DNA from: Halicephalobus mephisto
Taxonomy: Eukaryota; Nematoda; Chromadorea; Rhabditida; Panagrolaimidae
Assembly: GCA_009193035.1 (NCBI GenBank)
Contig: SWDT01000047.1
Coordinates: 62,001-126,000 of the forward strand
Length of the DNA: 64,000 nucleotides
Direction: 5' to 3'
Under the pieces are notes generated by a model. The model was not told the origin of the DNA, searched no databases, and saw nothing but the letters and a program-made list of their open reading frames with translations. Shown in pieces: positions 33,246 through 45,629 of the stretch (positions are counted from its first letter, which is position 1; each line of letters begins with the position of its first letter). Made by a program: the position numbers and the translations under genes.

Positions 33246-34849
33246 CTCGGTTCTAACTTTGATAAAAAGGCATTCGATTAAAAATTAAAAATCCTGAAAT
33301 TAAATTCATTCTGTACAGATTTAAAAAAATTCAAGACTTTTTGAAATTAAAAAAAAAATTAATTAAATGAAAAAGTTGGATATTATTTACAAATATTCCA
33401 CAACGCAGATATTAATTGAAAAATTTTCAAAAAATATAATTTTTAAAAATAATTCGAAAATTTAAAATCAAAGAATTTTATTTTTGTAAATTAAATTTTT
33501 AATAAATATTCGATTGGGAAATTTCAGAACACTGGTATAAAAGGCATACTGTAGGTATTTTAAGATGCAAAATTTTAGGAATTTTAACTTGTATAAATTG
33601 ATCCGACGGATGTTGTAGACTATTTAAAAGTGTTCTAAGATCTGACTTTTGATTCAATATGATTTTAGAAATAATTTATTTTTGGGACAACGGGGACGAG
33701 AAAGGGATCTTTGTGTTATTTTCGAACCGATTCCATAAAACTATAAAGATGTATCTCCAGAGAAAAACAAAAGACCCGTAAAAAGATAAAAATCGACTCG
33801 TGTTGTGTTTGTAAAACTGTCCGATTTGGCCAAGTTTTTGATTGCACTCGATAACCCATGTTCTTTCGGATTAATCCAGGCCGCAAAGCCGGAAACTCGA
33901 CCCGAGATGGATGGGCACTTGAGTTGATCCCTTGTTGTGCCGGAATCCGCTCGAGTGGAGTCTGATCCTCAAACAATCTCTCCGGGCAGCCAGAAAGGCA
34001 ATTGAGCGGGAAAACTGTCTTTGCTTTTCCCCGATTTGTCTCTGCCATTGTCATGCAAAACCCGACATGCCACCTTTGTAAAGTTCAAGCCAGTCAAAAC
34101 CCTCAGCTTCAAGGACATGCCGCTGTAAAACGGTTTTGTTGTCCATGTTGCGATGACCGATGACTTCAGATTCGACCGGAAATGAATCCATAAAACTTCC
34201 AGAGGGATCGTTATTAAATTTATTGTTAATTACTTTTATATGCAAATATTTATGAATTCAAATAAAAATTTGCGAAAACAATTTTTTGATTTTTCTAGAG
34301 CTGAATTTCGGAGGACTTCTGGAGCGTTCTGACGGCTAAAGGAAGATTTCGAAATTATTTGTAATTTCTGAAATCTTATGGAACTTCCTAAAGTCCTAAA
34401 ATCTCGTTCGAATTTTAAAAGTTAACTGAAATAAAAAATTCCGGAAACTCATTTTGAAACAATTATTTAACAAGACTAACGTCTGAGATCCATATTATCA
34501 AAGTTCAATATCGAAATTTGGATTTTCTGTGCTGAGACAACGATAGATTTTTTCTAATTCAAAAATCATACCTAGGTTGATAGAATTTGATATTTAAACT
34601 TTCCAAACTAAGGCATAATCCACAAGTTGTGTTTTAAAACGAAAAATTCAAATTCCGAAAATCGTGTTCTAAGGCGGAAATTTTAAATTTCGACTTCTAA
34701 CTTTGACAGTCAACTTTGGTAATACAAAACACTAATTTTTTAAATTATAATTTCAAAGGAAAATTTGGAAATTCAAAAATGTTTTAAAAATCGTAGAAAA
34801 TTTATAAAGACAATTCCGTAAAAACATTGACTTTTTTTACCGTAATATG

Positions 34850-35880
34850 CATCACAGAGTGACAATTACGTTCTCTTTTTTGATAAATTGCCTGTTGTTA
34901 GATTAATGTAATCCCAACGCAATTAGTTCGTCGCGAAAATTACTTTATTCTCGAGATCAGCAAAGCTACAAACGGAGCTATTATGACGTTTTCGGAAATC
35001 TAAAAAAAGGAAACAGAGACGTTTGAATGCAGGAAGAAGGATTAGAAAGATAATGCAATATTATTCTTTGTTAACTTTAGGACAAAGTGCATCTTTTAAA
35101 CTATAGCTACATGATCCTGCTATTTATGGAAAATTCGTAAAAAGTCGTCTTTTAAAAGCACTTTGATTTCACAAATGTTATGAATGTTGCCAATTTGTTA
35201 TTAAGCTCAATTTTCTTATTTTCTTTACAATAGGACAATATTTTAAACTTAAATATATTGTTTGAAATATAAAGGGAACACTTTTGTTTCTTTAAAAATC
35301 AAGTTGAAGATTTTTTTGCAAAAATTAAGCAGGATGAGATTTGCTTCTTTGAGAATCAAATTCAATGATCTTTAAAACACAATATCGAGATTTGAAAGCC
35401 AGATTTGAGATACAAAGGAATATCCCCGTGACGTTAAAAGTCTTTGAAAATTGCTGTGTTTTGTATTTTTTAATATTAAACAATATAAAAAAGTCTTTTT
35501 CAGATCTAAAAAAAGGATTACAGAAATCTACTAAATCCACGTTGAATGAAACTAATTTAAAAATACGAGTTTTTAATTATGTCTTGTATTTTAAAAATTT
35601 GGATATAAAAGTCTGCAACACCTTTCATTTTGTCGTTAATGCCATTAATCCTGTTGAAACATCAACTATAAGATTTTTTGTGTATTTTTATAAAAAAGTA
35701 AAAATACCGAAAAATTCTAGAAACGTTTTCGAGAAAAGTTCTGGTGATGAAAAGAATCATAGAATCTATGTTGTTGGTAGTGGTTATGGTTAGGTATCTT
35801 TTGTTTTTGAAAACAAGTATTTTCTAAATATCAAGTTGTCGTTGAGTAGTCTGTAATTGAAAATAAAAAACCCTAGCTTG
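34850..35880. repeat. Upstream module of the Srx tandem unit, oldest copy
   Basis: Diverged counterpart of 41330-42180 and 46250-47260. Shared landmarks include TTAATG-then-TTAGTTC motifs and, further on, CGTTAATGCCATTAATCCTGTTGA versus CATTGATTCCGTTAATCTTGTTGAGG. A 142-codon open frame at 35365-35793 lies inside it, but the equivalent positions in the other two copies are broken, so it is probably not a gene. Confidence 0.5.
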
Positions 35881-36001
35881 TCTTCCGTTGAACTTAAAAT
35901 TGTAATTTTATACAATAAGATTTCACTATAAACAACATTTAATTTCCTCAAAAACTAGAAAACATGGTATTATTTTGTTTCCAAAATGATAATCACTAAT
36001 A

Positions 36002-37080
36002 TTAGGTTGGCAACAAATTGTCTGCACTTTTCTTAGAAAATTTGTTTCATCTTTTTAACCAAAAAGTTACAATTAAGTTTCAAGAATGTATGCACCATTA
36101 CTGTCTATGATCTGTCGCCAGCACTCCCAAAGACAAGATATTTTGCTTTCATAGAAACTTCGGAACTTTTGATTGAAAAAGTTGTCAAGGTTCATTTTCA
36201 GGTCGTCTTCGTTGTCGAAGTTTTTTCCTTCAGATAATTAGCAAGGGAAGGGAATAAGTGGTGGTCTGTTGGCGCTAAGTCTGGAGAATATGGATAATGT
36301 GGAACCACAGTTCATCCAAGCTCTAATAATTTTAACGTGTTTAATTTGCAATATGTGATCTGGCATTATTGTGTAAGAAGTAAATCTCATGTTGTTTTCC
36401 GTGAAGGTTTCCCACAACTTGATCTAGTTGTCGACAGCATAAATTGGCAGCAACAGCGCTACCAATTGGAAACAGCTCCCAATGAATTATATCCTTTATA
36501 TTTCACCAAACACTTAACATAATTTTTTTCGAATGGAGGTCATTTTGGGGATGCTACACCTTTCTGTTTGACTTCGAGTCACTGACCCTCACGTATGTAG
36601 TCAACATATATCATCCACTTCTTATCCTCGGTAATAAGATTGCGCAGTAATTCGCGATCACGATAAGAGGTCACCAATTTCATACATGTATGAGCTCTGT
36701 ATTGGAGCTGATGTGGTGATAAGTCATGCGGTATCCAAACGCTATACTTCCAAATTTTTCCTAATTCTTATAGATGTTTGTCTATCGTAATATGAGAGTA
36801 CCCAAGCTACTCTGTCAGACATCGTGTAGTTAATCTTGGATCTACTTCAATGAGCTGTTATAATTTATCTATATTCACTTCCACTCGTTTTTCGAGATGA
36901 GGCAAATCATCGAGCTCATAGTTGTCATTCCTAAAGTGATTAAACCAATGTTATGACATATAAATAGAGAGCATATCCTTGCTCATCGTACTACATATGT
37001 TCCTACTTGCTTCAGTCGCTTTGTGACCCAAGCGGAATGCATGAAATAACAGCACTCAATATCCCCTTCAAGAAATATTC
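36002..37080 (-). pseudogene. Decayed mariner transposase
   Basis: Minus-strand relic of a Tc1/mariner (mariner branch) element. Left end: a TIR-like TTAGGTTGGCAACAAATTGT (36002-36021) next to a TA. Reading on the minus strand, scattered frames give mariner transposase pieces in the right order: helix-turn-helix-like part, WIPHDLS..Q, EDKKWIYVD, and the C-terminal YSPDLAPTDHHLF holding the last catalytic Asp of the DD34D triad. Many in-frame stops and frameshifts interrupt it, and no clear right TIR was found, so the 5' end is probably truncated. Not active. Confidence 0.85.
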
Positions 37081-38465
37081 ATTTTAAAATCACATACAGT
37101 TTCTTTTCTCATAGTTTCCTTATTCTTTGAGAGACATTCGGCCCCCTTGGAATATTCTATCAAGGAAAATTACAATAATCTGTAGACAAAAAGAATCCTT
37201 GTTAACTTTTTTGGTAACCCTTGTTTTGAAACTAACAATAAATCCAAAAAATATCTGTAAGTTATCCTGAACTCTATCTTTAACGCTATAACTACTATGG
37301 TTCACATATCTTAAGTTTTACAGGTAAAATCAAAGAACCTGTGCAAATGTTATGGTCATTAAAAGGATTTTGGAGTTTACTGTAACTCCTGAATTCTATG
37401 AAAATCAACATTAGGTGATAACACCAACGAATTAAAGGAGTTCAGTTTTTCTTTGACCATCTACTTGTTCAACCTGAATACTTTATTTTTACTGGATTTG
37501 GAAAAATTGTGTTTGATATCTATCAGGGCACGATATAGATAATTAACGAATGCGCATTCTCAGTATCTGACAGCTTGATAAGAGTAAAACATTAAAAGAT
37601 AATAAATACATGCTCATAGATGTGATGGAACCTTTTGAATCTAGCAGTACCATCACTTAATGTTGATTTTAGCAAAATTTATAAGTTACAGTAAACCCCG
37701 AAAGTTCTCTAACTACTAAAGATTTTGTACAATTCCTTTGGTTTCATCAGTAAAGTTTAAAGTATGAAAACTACAGTAGTTGCAGCATTAAGAATAGACT
37801 TTCAGATAACATATGACGAGGATTCTTTACTTTGTTGTTGATTTCAAAACAAAGGGTACCAAACAAATAAAAACAATTCTTGTTTGTTCAAAACCTATCG
37901 TAATTTCTTCTTGTAAATCTTTCCGGGATTATACTCTTATCAACACGTAAATAATACAGAGATTACCATCATGAAGACAAAATAATAACACCTTTTTTTT
38001 GAGGATATTAAATACTGTCGATTGTTAAATTATCCCGTCTAGATGTATCAAAAACGTCTATTCATCTTTGGTCAGAAAGGTTGTTTAGTATGTCTCCTGA
38101 CTTGGAATTTTCCCAGAACTACATTTAATCTACAAATAATATCACATGTAACCTTTGGACGTTCATCCACTTACGACAACTAATTGTTCGTACTATTTTT
38201 TTGTAGTCCTAAAACATTTTCTTGTCTGAACTCTGTTCTTCTTCTAATCTTCATTGATTTTTCGCATTTGAATCATTTACGTAAATCCTCCTACAGTAAT
38301 TATCACAAGATATGCTATAAATCTTGTCATCATGTTCCAATTTTAGTTGTCTTCTATAACCTCCTGATTGCTTTGAGTAATATTTCTTTAATTATTCGTT
38401 TCCGGGAATTTTGTTTGAATATAAAAAGGGAAATGTCAGCATTATTTTAGAGAGCTTCTTTCAAG
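37081..38465. other. Upstream region of the first Srx-type gene
   Basis: No gene seen. Together with 34850-35880 this forms the left flank of the receptor array; the mariner relic lies between them. The sequence has no stable open frame. Confidence 0.5.
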
Positions 38466-39757
38466 ATGATCTCGTTGATTTCGGTCCTTTGTGGGGGGTT
38501 GATTACGTTATCCGCCTTTTGTGGATTCGTATTGAACGTCAGCGTGATGTACGCGCTGTACAAGAACGGATTCCTGAATCCTTCTCACAGCAACGTTTAC
38601 ATCCTGGCTTTTTGTAACATTCTTGGGAACACGTTTCAACTGTTCGTTTCCTTCTCTTATTTGGGTCCAACAAGCATTGCACAGGTATGGTAGTTCGAAA
38701 TAGTAAAATTTTTAACATTTGAGATACACAATTTTATGAAATTTTCTCGATATGAATTTCAAAAACTTCTAGAATCCTACGTTTTAAACGTCAGGTTTAA
38801 ATGCTTGTATTGAATTTAGAAAGATAAATAAATTTATAATGTTAAAAAATATTACAGAAAGACTATTTCGAAGGAGGAACAAATTCAACTGGAACTAAGT
38901 TCTTCTCTTGGATCTTCCTTGGGGCTTGGTACTCCGACATGTTCATTCAACCGGTGGTTTCCCTGAACAGGTTCATTATGGTCCTTTTCCCTATGTACTC
39001 TCACTTCTTCGACAGAAAGAAAACAACCTTCTATGGAGTTATGACTCTGGTGTCGGGATTTGTCCTGGCTATCTTCTCGGACTTTGTGATCCCTTGTTGC
39101 ATGTAGGTGTAATGGTTATAATTTAGTTGCTGAAGAAGTATTTCAGAGCATATGTGTACTATCCTGTTTATAGTTATTCGTACATCCAAACGGGATTTAA
39201 TTACGTCAACGTTTATATCGATCTTCCAGTCAACAGCTCCAGTTCTTTTTTTTCTATTTTGTTATATATAATCGTACTGATTAATTAATTATATCGTAAC
39301 TAATCATTTTTTCCAGATCTTTGTCTACGTCAGAAACAATAACTTGAGGGCCTCTAAATTCGCTCGAGAACAAGCTTCGTCCAGAAAAGTGAAGGAAATT
39401 CGATATGCAGTGCAATTTGCCTTCTGCTCGGTCTTTGCTCTGAGTGAGTTCATTATGGCATTAAAGTATTATGAATTACAATATTTTGTAGTGGCGTGGG
39501 TGACGTTCAGAGTGTTTCCGGTAATGGTTCCTCCAAATCAACTTGCTTGGTTCACCGTAATCGCTATCTGTCTAATTCTTCACTGTGTGGCAAATTCGGT
39601 GATCTTCGTTTGTTTCAATAAGGAGTTCAAGGATAAGTTCTTCGGGCGACCTTCTGAGGTAACCAATAGTAGTCAGGTTGTGGCATCTACAGTAAGATCA
39701 AAAATGACGATCTCGGGGAAAATTCATCCTACAAGCAATATCCTTCAAAATGAATAA
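38466..39757 (+). CDS. Srx-type chemoreceptor, array gene 1 (5 exons)
   Basis: Predicted 7TM chemoreceptor, 327 aa, expected in chemosensory neuron membranes. Exons 38466-38684, 38858-39102, 39147-39273, 39317-39443 and 39492-39757 join in phase and match the two neighbours exon for exon. Family signals: GFLNPSHSNVYILAFCNILG at TM2, a short loop with FEGGT, and SLNRFIMVLFPMYSHFFDRK after TM3, the Srx-type NRF..V.FPM.Y..FF pattern. The final exon carries TM7 with FVCFNKEFKDKFFG and a Ser/Thr-rich tail. The exon 3 donor is GTACTG, where the other two copies have GTAAAG and GTAAAA, so splicing may be weaker. Srx is favoured over Srt or Srsx by the motif after TM3. Confidence 0.78.
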
Positions 39758-40289
39758 CATTGAGGAATTGATGAAAACTGAACTTGAATGGCTTTTGGTC
39801 ACAGCACAATTAAAATTCTGTTTAAGAATCTTTATAGAAATTCTTGTGAATTTAATATCTCTGTAATTATGTATATAACCATGACTTTCTATCCTCCTAT
39901 AGCTTTCCTGACAAATTTGAATAATGAATTCAAATTGTCTGTGTAAATTTTTGTAAATATCGACCTCTAAACTTCCTGAAAATCCATTTCCTTTTTGCGC
40001 GATGATTGGCTTTTCAACGAATGTGAAAAATGTGGCCAATCAACGAATTTCACTGATTATTGATGTAATTTTTGAATTTCTCACAACATACATTCAAAGT
40101 TGGAGGAAATGATGATAATATTGCGGTGAAATTAAATAAAGCTGACGTCGTGCTTTGTTTGCAGCTTATAGTGTAAAGGAATTTGATGTGTCTCTTTAAT
40201 CTACTAGGCCTGCACGAATGAAAACTCTAGTTTTTTGGGCAATTAAACAATACAATTAATAATTAGCAATAACCCTTGATGCTTCAGCT

Positions 40290-40532
40290 TCATCGTTCTT
40301 CATATGACTTCTGAATGACGTACTGTTGCTGCAGACTACTGTACAAGTTGAGTCCCTGCATTCCAGGGATTTTCGTGCTGAGAGGCTTCTCGCTTTCCGC
40401 AACATAGTGTTCTTTGAGATGATCGTTGATTTTGATCTCCCTGAACTTTTGCCTATAAATTAAAACTTTTTTCGCCTCAATCAAGGTCTCTGCATGATTA
40501 TTCTTGATATTAGGTCCAGAATCTTCAGTCAC
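40290..40532 (-). CDS. Uncertain minus-strand open frame, possible last exon
   Basis: An 80-codon frame with mixed composition, ending YVIQKSYEER and containing EKPLSTKIPGMQGLNLYSSL. It starts at a GTG, not an ATG, so if coding it would be a terminal exon of a minus-strand gene. No convincing upstream exon was found and the other two array units lack an obvious counterpart. Nothing recognisable in the protein. Alternatives: a pseudogene fragment or a chance frame. Confidence 0.22.
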   Translation of the reverse strand: MTEDSGPNIKNNHAETLIEAKKVLIYRQKFREIKINDHLKEHYVAESEKPLSTKIPGMQGLNLYSSLQQQYVIQKSYEER

Positions 40533-40759
40533 CTTGGCAAATTAAATAATCTTCCAGTTCTGAATAGTACGATAATGTATTCATTTGAGTAAATCTCTCT
40601 TTGTTTACATTTCATTTTGAATCCAATTGCCTGTCCACTAGATAAGTCCTTGCTTGTACGATGATGTTTACTATTGATATATCAGAAATCAATCATAAGC
40701 AAAGAAATATATCTCGAAATAACTTAGTTGATAGAGATCTCTTATTACTTTACATGATA

Positions 40760-41190
40760 TGACTACAGTATGGGCTCTTTGAGATGTTGTTTAAACTTCT
40801 CTTCCTCTTTTCTGAAACCAGACTTGTCGTTTATTTCCTTCCATCTATCTGAACCTCCTAGTCGCTTTATTGAGCTCTCTAGAAATAGTTTCACTATTCC
40901 AAATAGATTGAGAACTTGAAACTCCTCTTTTGTCCTCTCAATTCAACAGTGTATATGAAAAGAGACAAAGAACATTTGGGTAAACCTAAGTTTTCTCTAG
41001 TAAGTAACATCGATTTGAAAGAAATACTAGATGAAGAATAGCTTCCAGAACATCTACAAACCAATGACGAGAGAAGCTAGAGACTGATCGCAATCTCTCT
41101 GAAACACAGCATTTTTTAAAAATAAATTTACTTTTTTATCTATCGAAATTTCATAGATATTTCCAAAATCTATTAAAGTGTTGCAATATG
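40760..41190. repeat. Srx-array downstream module, copy 1
   Basis: About 430 bp nearly identical (roughly 97% by eye) to 45630-46045. A more diverged relic follows gene 3 at about 49490-49640 (GAGAACTTGAAACTC shared by all three). On the minus strand both good copies keep an open frame of about 70 codons ending in a TAG (for example KSGFRKEEEKF), but the divergence is too low to test for coding. Confidence 0.75.
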
Positions 41191-41854
41191 GAAGAATCTT
41201 ATCCATGCAACCAGAGCATTCTGATTTTGTCCAAGCTTTTTGAAGCGAAAATCTTCAACTCAATTTCTAAAAGTTCATATTGAGATAAATTCATGACAAT
41301 TTATAAAGTAACAAATGAGTTCACTTTCTTAGTAAATTGCTTGCTGCTGGATTAATGGAATTTAGACATAATTAGTTCATTAAAAAAATTATCTGATTAT
41401 TGAGATCGGCTGAAATTAAAATGCACTTACTGTGGCATTTTTAAAAATAAAAGGAAATGAAAGAGGAGTGTACTTCAGTTCGAGAAACAAAATTTTAGCA
41501 GATTAAGAAACTAGCGCTTTATTCTTCGATGTAAAGTTTAGCATAAAGCACGTATTTTTACAATTATAACCAAAGTACTCTGCTACGTACAGGATATCTA
41601 CAAAAAATATCCCTTGGAAACATTTTAACTGGGCACATGATTTTAACCAGTTTTGAAACTTAAATAGCTTTGGTTTCTTATTTGAAATCTGAAGAAGAAC
41701 ATTTTTTGTTTTACATTAAATCAACTGAACATTGAAATGTAATATCAGGATTTAAGAACCATGTTTCTGACGATGAATACTCTTTAAAAATCACTTTACG
41801 GTTGTAGTCTTTAATGAAACACAATGAAAAAGGAATAAAGGAAGTGTATTGAAG

Positions 41855-42035
41855 ATGTATTGAATAGAAGGGATTTGGAAAAAAAGACGGCTTATCTGTA
41901 GAATATTCGTATTTTAAAAATTGAAGAAGTCAGGGTTGAGTTTATCATTCTTTCATTGATTCCGTTAATCTTGTTGAGGTTTAAGATAAAAATTCTTTAT
42001 TCAAACCTTTGTAAATACAGAATATCGAAACATTC
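41855..42035. repeat. Srx-array upstream module, near-identical patch (copy 1)
   Basis: Matches 46918-47115 with only a few differences, including AAGACGGCTTATCTGTAGAA and GAAGTCAGGGTTGAGTTTAT. The sequence on either side is clearly more diverged between the two units. Confidence 0.75.
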
Positions 42036-43584
42036 TGGAACTATTTTTGAAAAAAGTTCTTTATGGAAAGGAGCAAAGACCTACGTTGGTTGTAATGATT
42101 TTGACCATTGTCTTTGTCTTTCGGAAAATAATTTTCCTTTAATTGCCCGATTAGCTTGAGCTTGTTTTTGAGTGAGCATGTAGAAACCACATGATGTATG
42201 GTGTTCACTCAAGAATCATCATTTCTTACTATATAATCCAAAGATAGAAAACATTTGATGCTCTTGGAACCTAGACAAGTTGTTAAGACTTTCTTGTCAT
42301 TAATGATAATCTGTGATGCTATTTATATTTCGGTAGTCTGTAAGTCCGGAAACACTTATGACAAAAAAGTTTCAACAAAGAGTGAACTTAAGAATCTACA
42401 TTATGGGGTGTTTGGAAATCCTTAACTTTATAGTTGCTGCAACTTCCAGAAATTGAATCTTTTTGGCAATTCCAAACGAAAGGTTAAAAATCTAAGACTG
42501 GCACAATAATTTTCTAGACTCATTGTAATTCTTGAACTTCATAAACATTGAATTCAGTATGCTCAGTTACATTTCTGAACATATATTGCTCCATTTCTAA
42601 TGTTTCATTTTGACGAAGCTTTCGGAGTTTAAATCTCCATTCTTCACTTATCTATATCATGTATTCTAGTAGATTACATGCAGATTTCTCTTTGCAAATC
42701 AATAAAAGCATCAAAAGTGGAATATATGTGGTAGTATGAGCAATCGAATTTTTTCAGTCGGATGGTGTTATTGTCCATTTGCGACATTAATGAGATCCAG
42801 AAAGTATAGTATATCTAAAAATTACCGCAATGATGTTAGATTTTAAACACTTTGTTTGGAATTGCTAAAGAGGTTCAAACTCTGGAAGTTGCAGCAACTA
42901 TAAAGCTAAAAATTGATTTCCAGACGACTCATAACATTGATTTTTAAATTCATTCTTTGTTATATAAAAAGTACGTCAGAAATATTAACCTCCTTTTATT
43001 AACAACTGTAATTTTTCATCACAGATTGTACTGAAATCATGACAGTATTAGAATGTAAATGATATCAGAGACTAATATTTATGAGGACACAACAGTGGTA
43101 ACTTTCGAAATGTTGGTCGAAATTAAACGTTACTTATATTCAGATTACGGTGTACCAGAATTTACCAAAAGTGATTATTCTTGTTCTACCTAAAGTATTA
43201 TCCAGTAAGTTATTTAACTTAACATCTTCTCAGAAGTCTTCAATTTACATGTACTGCCCGAAATAATCTCTAGACACCCGTTTATCAATTTAAAAAAATT
43301 GATGCTTTTAGACACCGTACTTTTGGAAAAGATGATATTGTCTATATCTGCTTTTTTAAATCTTTATTAATCCCACAATTTGGAACCGCCCTTAGTACGC
43401 AAATTATCTCATACTAGTGGTACATAGAATACCCTATAAATCTTCTTATCTTTTTCGAATTTTTATCTTTGTTTAAAATCTGTTGGTGGTTTTTGGCAAC
43501 ATTTCTTTTAATTACAGTTTTGTGAACTCATTTTCCCCGTACAAAAAGATAATTTCAAAAATATTTTAGGAAAATTTTCTCAAG

Positions 43585-44900
43585 ATGATCTCGTTGGTTT
43601 CGGCTCTCTGTGGAGGGTTGATTACGTTATCTGCTTTCTGTGGATTCGTATTGAACACTACTGTGTTGTATACCCTTTACAAGAATGGGTTCCTGAATCC
43701 TTCTCACAGCAGTGTTTACATCTTGGCTTTTTGCAATATTCTCGGAAATACGCTTCAACTGTTCGTTTCCTTCTCCTATTTGGGTCCGACAAGCATTGTA
43801 CAGGTATGATAGTTCGAAATGATAAAATTTTCAAAATTAGAATTCAGGACTTTTGTAGCTATTTTCTCCACATGAATTTCCAAAATTTTCTGTTTTAGTT
43901 CTTAGTTTAAAAGTTTAATCTGAATTTTGGAAGGTTCTAAATTTATGAGATTTTGAAAGACTGGGAGTTCTCATAAAATTTTAGTGATTAAGTAACGAAT
44001 ATTACAGAAAGACTATTTCGAAGGAGGGACGAATTCAACTGGAACTAAGTTCTTCTCTTGGATCTTCCTTGGGGCTTGGTACTCCGACATGTTCATTCAA
44101 CCGGTGGTCTCCCTGAACAGGTTCATTATGGTCCTTTTCCCTATGTACTCTCACTTCTTCGACAGAAAGAAAACAACCTTCTATGGAGTTATGACTCTGG
44201 TGTCGGGATTTGTCCTGGCTATCTTCTCGGACTTTGTGATCCCTTGTTGCATGTAGGTGTAATGGTTATAATTTAGTTGCTGATGAAGTATTTCAGAGCA
44301 TATGTGTACTATCCTGTTTATAGTTATTCGTACATCCAAACGGGATTTAATTACGTCAACGTTTACATTGATCTTCCAGTCAACAGCTCCAGTTCTTTCA
44401 TTTCTATTTTATGCTACATTATTGTAAAGCTCAATTAATTGTATTATAATGAATCATTTTTTTTAGATCTTTGTTTACGTCCGAAAAAATACTCTACGAA
44501 TTTCTGGTGTTACTGAACAATAAATTTCTTCCAGGAAAACAAAGGAGATACGGTATGCCGTGCAGTTCGCTTTCTGCTCTCTCTTTGTCCTCCGTAAGCT
44601 TTAATATTAAATTAAAACTAATTATTGAATTTTGTAGTGGCGTGGGTGACGTTCAGAGTGTTTCCGGTAATGGTTCCTCCAAATCAACTTGCTTGGTTTA
44701 CCGTAATTGCTATGTGTGTGATTCTGCACTCTATGGCTAATTCTTTGATTTTCGTGTGTTTCAACAAGGAGTTCAAAGATAAGTTCTTCGGGAGATTTTC
44801 TCAGATTAACACCTTCAGCCAAAACACTCATCCTGTAAATAAATCGAAAGTGTCACCTACGATGAAAGCTGATTCTTCCAACAAAGGTCCTCATGTTTGA
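43585..44900 (+). pseudogene. Srx-type chemoreceptor, array gene 2, nonsense mutation in exon 4
   Basis: Same five-exon structure as its neighbours: 43585-43803, 44008-44252, 44297-44423, 44467-44593 and 44638-44900. All splice sites and phases are kept. Exon 4 has an in-frame TAA at 44521-44523, where gene 3 has CAA (a single C-to-T change). The product would stop after the fifth transmembrane region. No frame-preserving alternative splice around it was found. Everything downstream is intact through TM7 (FVCFNKEFKDKFFG), so the mutation is recent or polymorphic. Exons 2-3 are nearly identical to gene 1, while exon 4 and intron 4 resemble gene 3: a mosaic gene. Without the nonsense codon, the length would match the family. 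Confidence 0.8.
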
Positions 44901-45629
44901 TATTCTTAAACTCAAATTTCTATTGTATCGATTTTGTCCATATTTGTATGAAAATAAATATAAGTAATCTTATTGTACTTTGAAGATTTTAGAGTTTTCC
45001 GATATCATTTCCGTCTACATTTCCTGAAAGCTTTGATTATAACCTAAAAAGTAATCTCTTTCAAACAGATGTCCTCCATTAATTTGTCTTTGATATTTGC
45101 TTTAGAATGCACTATAAAATTTATTAATTTAGTATCCTTCAATTGGATTGTTAAAATGTTAATCACCATATTGATTTAATCATACATTCACTAAAATTCT
45201 TTCATTTTTGCTTTTACTTTACTGTTGATGCTGTGAAAGAAGAGGATATTGATTATATAGATGATGGAAAATAAACAAACGATGAAAAAACAAAAGCACA
45301 ATGAACTATCTAAAAGGATGATTTGATTTCCAACGTTTAAAGTACGCATTTACAGATTAATGTGAAATATCTCCTGTTTTGTACTTTTTGCATGGCATCG
45401 TAGTATGATGTGCTTCATTTTTTAATTTAATTACCTTAAATTAGAATGCAATAATGGAGCACAATGAATGACTTCTTTACTCATTTTCAGTAGAAGTTTT
45501 TTTCAGATAGTTTTTCTTGTAGGATAATTTCCATCATAGACTTGCATAAGAATTGATATTTCCTGAAAAAGTGCGTCTATTATGATTATACTGATAAATA
45601 TTCTTTGGTGCTTCCTTTAATAACAAAAG

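Larger units (their letters stand above)
25931..36001. other. 10-kb gene desert upstream of the DSL ligand gene
   Basis: No gene model with splice and family support on either strand. Compositionally complex islands (about 26030-26180, 26490-26770, 27470-27620, 28200-28500, 29080-29300, 30010-30240, 33750-34220) alternate with AT-rich tandem repeats. Two of the sites within it: a 9-bp stem hairpin around CCTCCTTCCGGCGGAGG (about 27575-27594) and a GTCACGTGAC palindrome near 31139-31148. The islands look like spaced regulatory elements of the developmental gene, but this is inference. Open frames in them (28948-29199 minus, 33716-34054 minus) show no known domain. Confidence 0.5.
39758..43584. 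other. Intergenic spacer between array genes 1 and 2
   Basis: Contains a downstream module (40760-41190), near-identical to 45630-46045, and an upstream module (41330-42180) shared with 46250-47260. One uncertain minus-strand open frame (40290-40532) is listed separately. Otherwise AT-rich without coding signals. Confidence 0.55.

Noticed and set aside
33716..34245. Two minus-strand frames (112 and 64 codons) in a GC-richer island
   Set aside because: No signal peptide, domain or convincing splice structure. The island is better explained as non-coding regulatory DNA, though a conserved gene cannot be excluded.
35365..35793. 142-codon ATG-initiated open frame on the plus strand
   Set aside because: It lies in the oldest upstream module of the Srx array; the matching stretches at 41900-42160 and 46980-47210 have broken frames, and the protein shows no domain.
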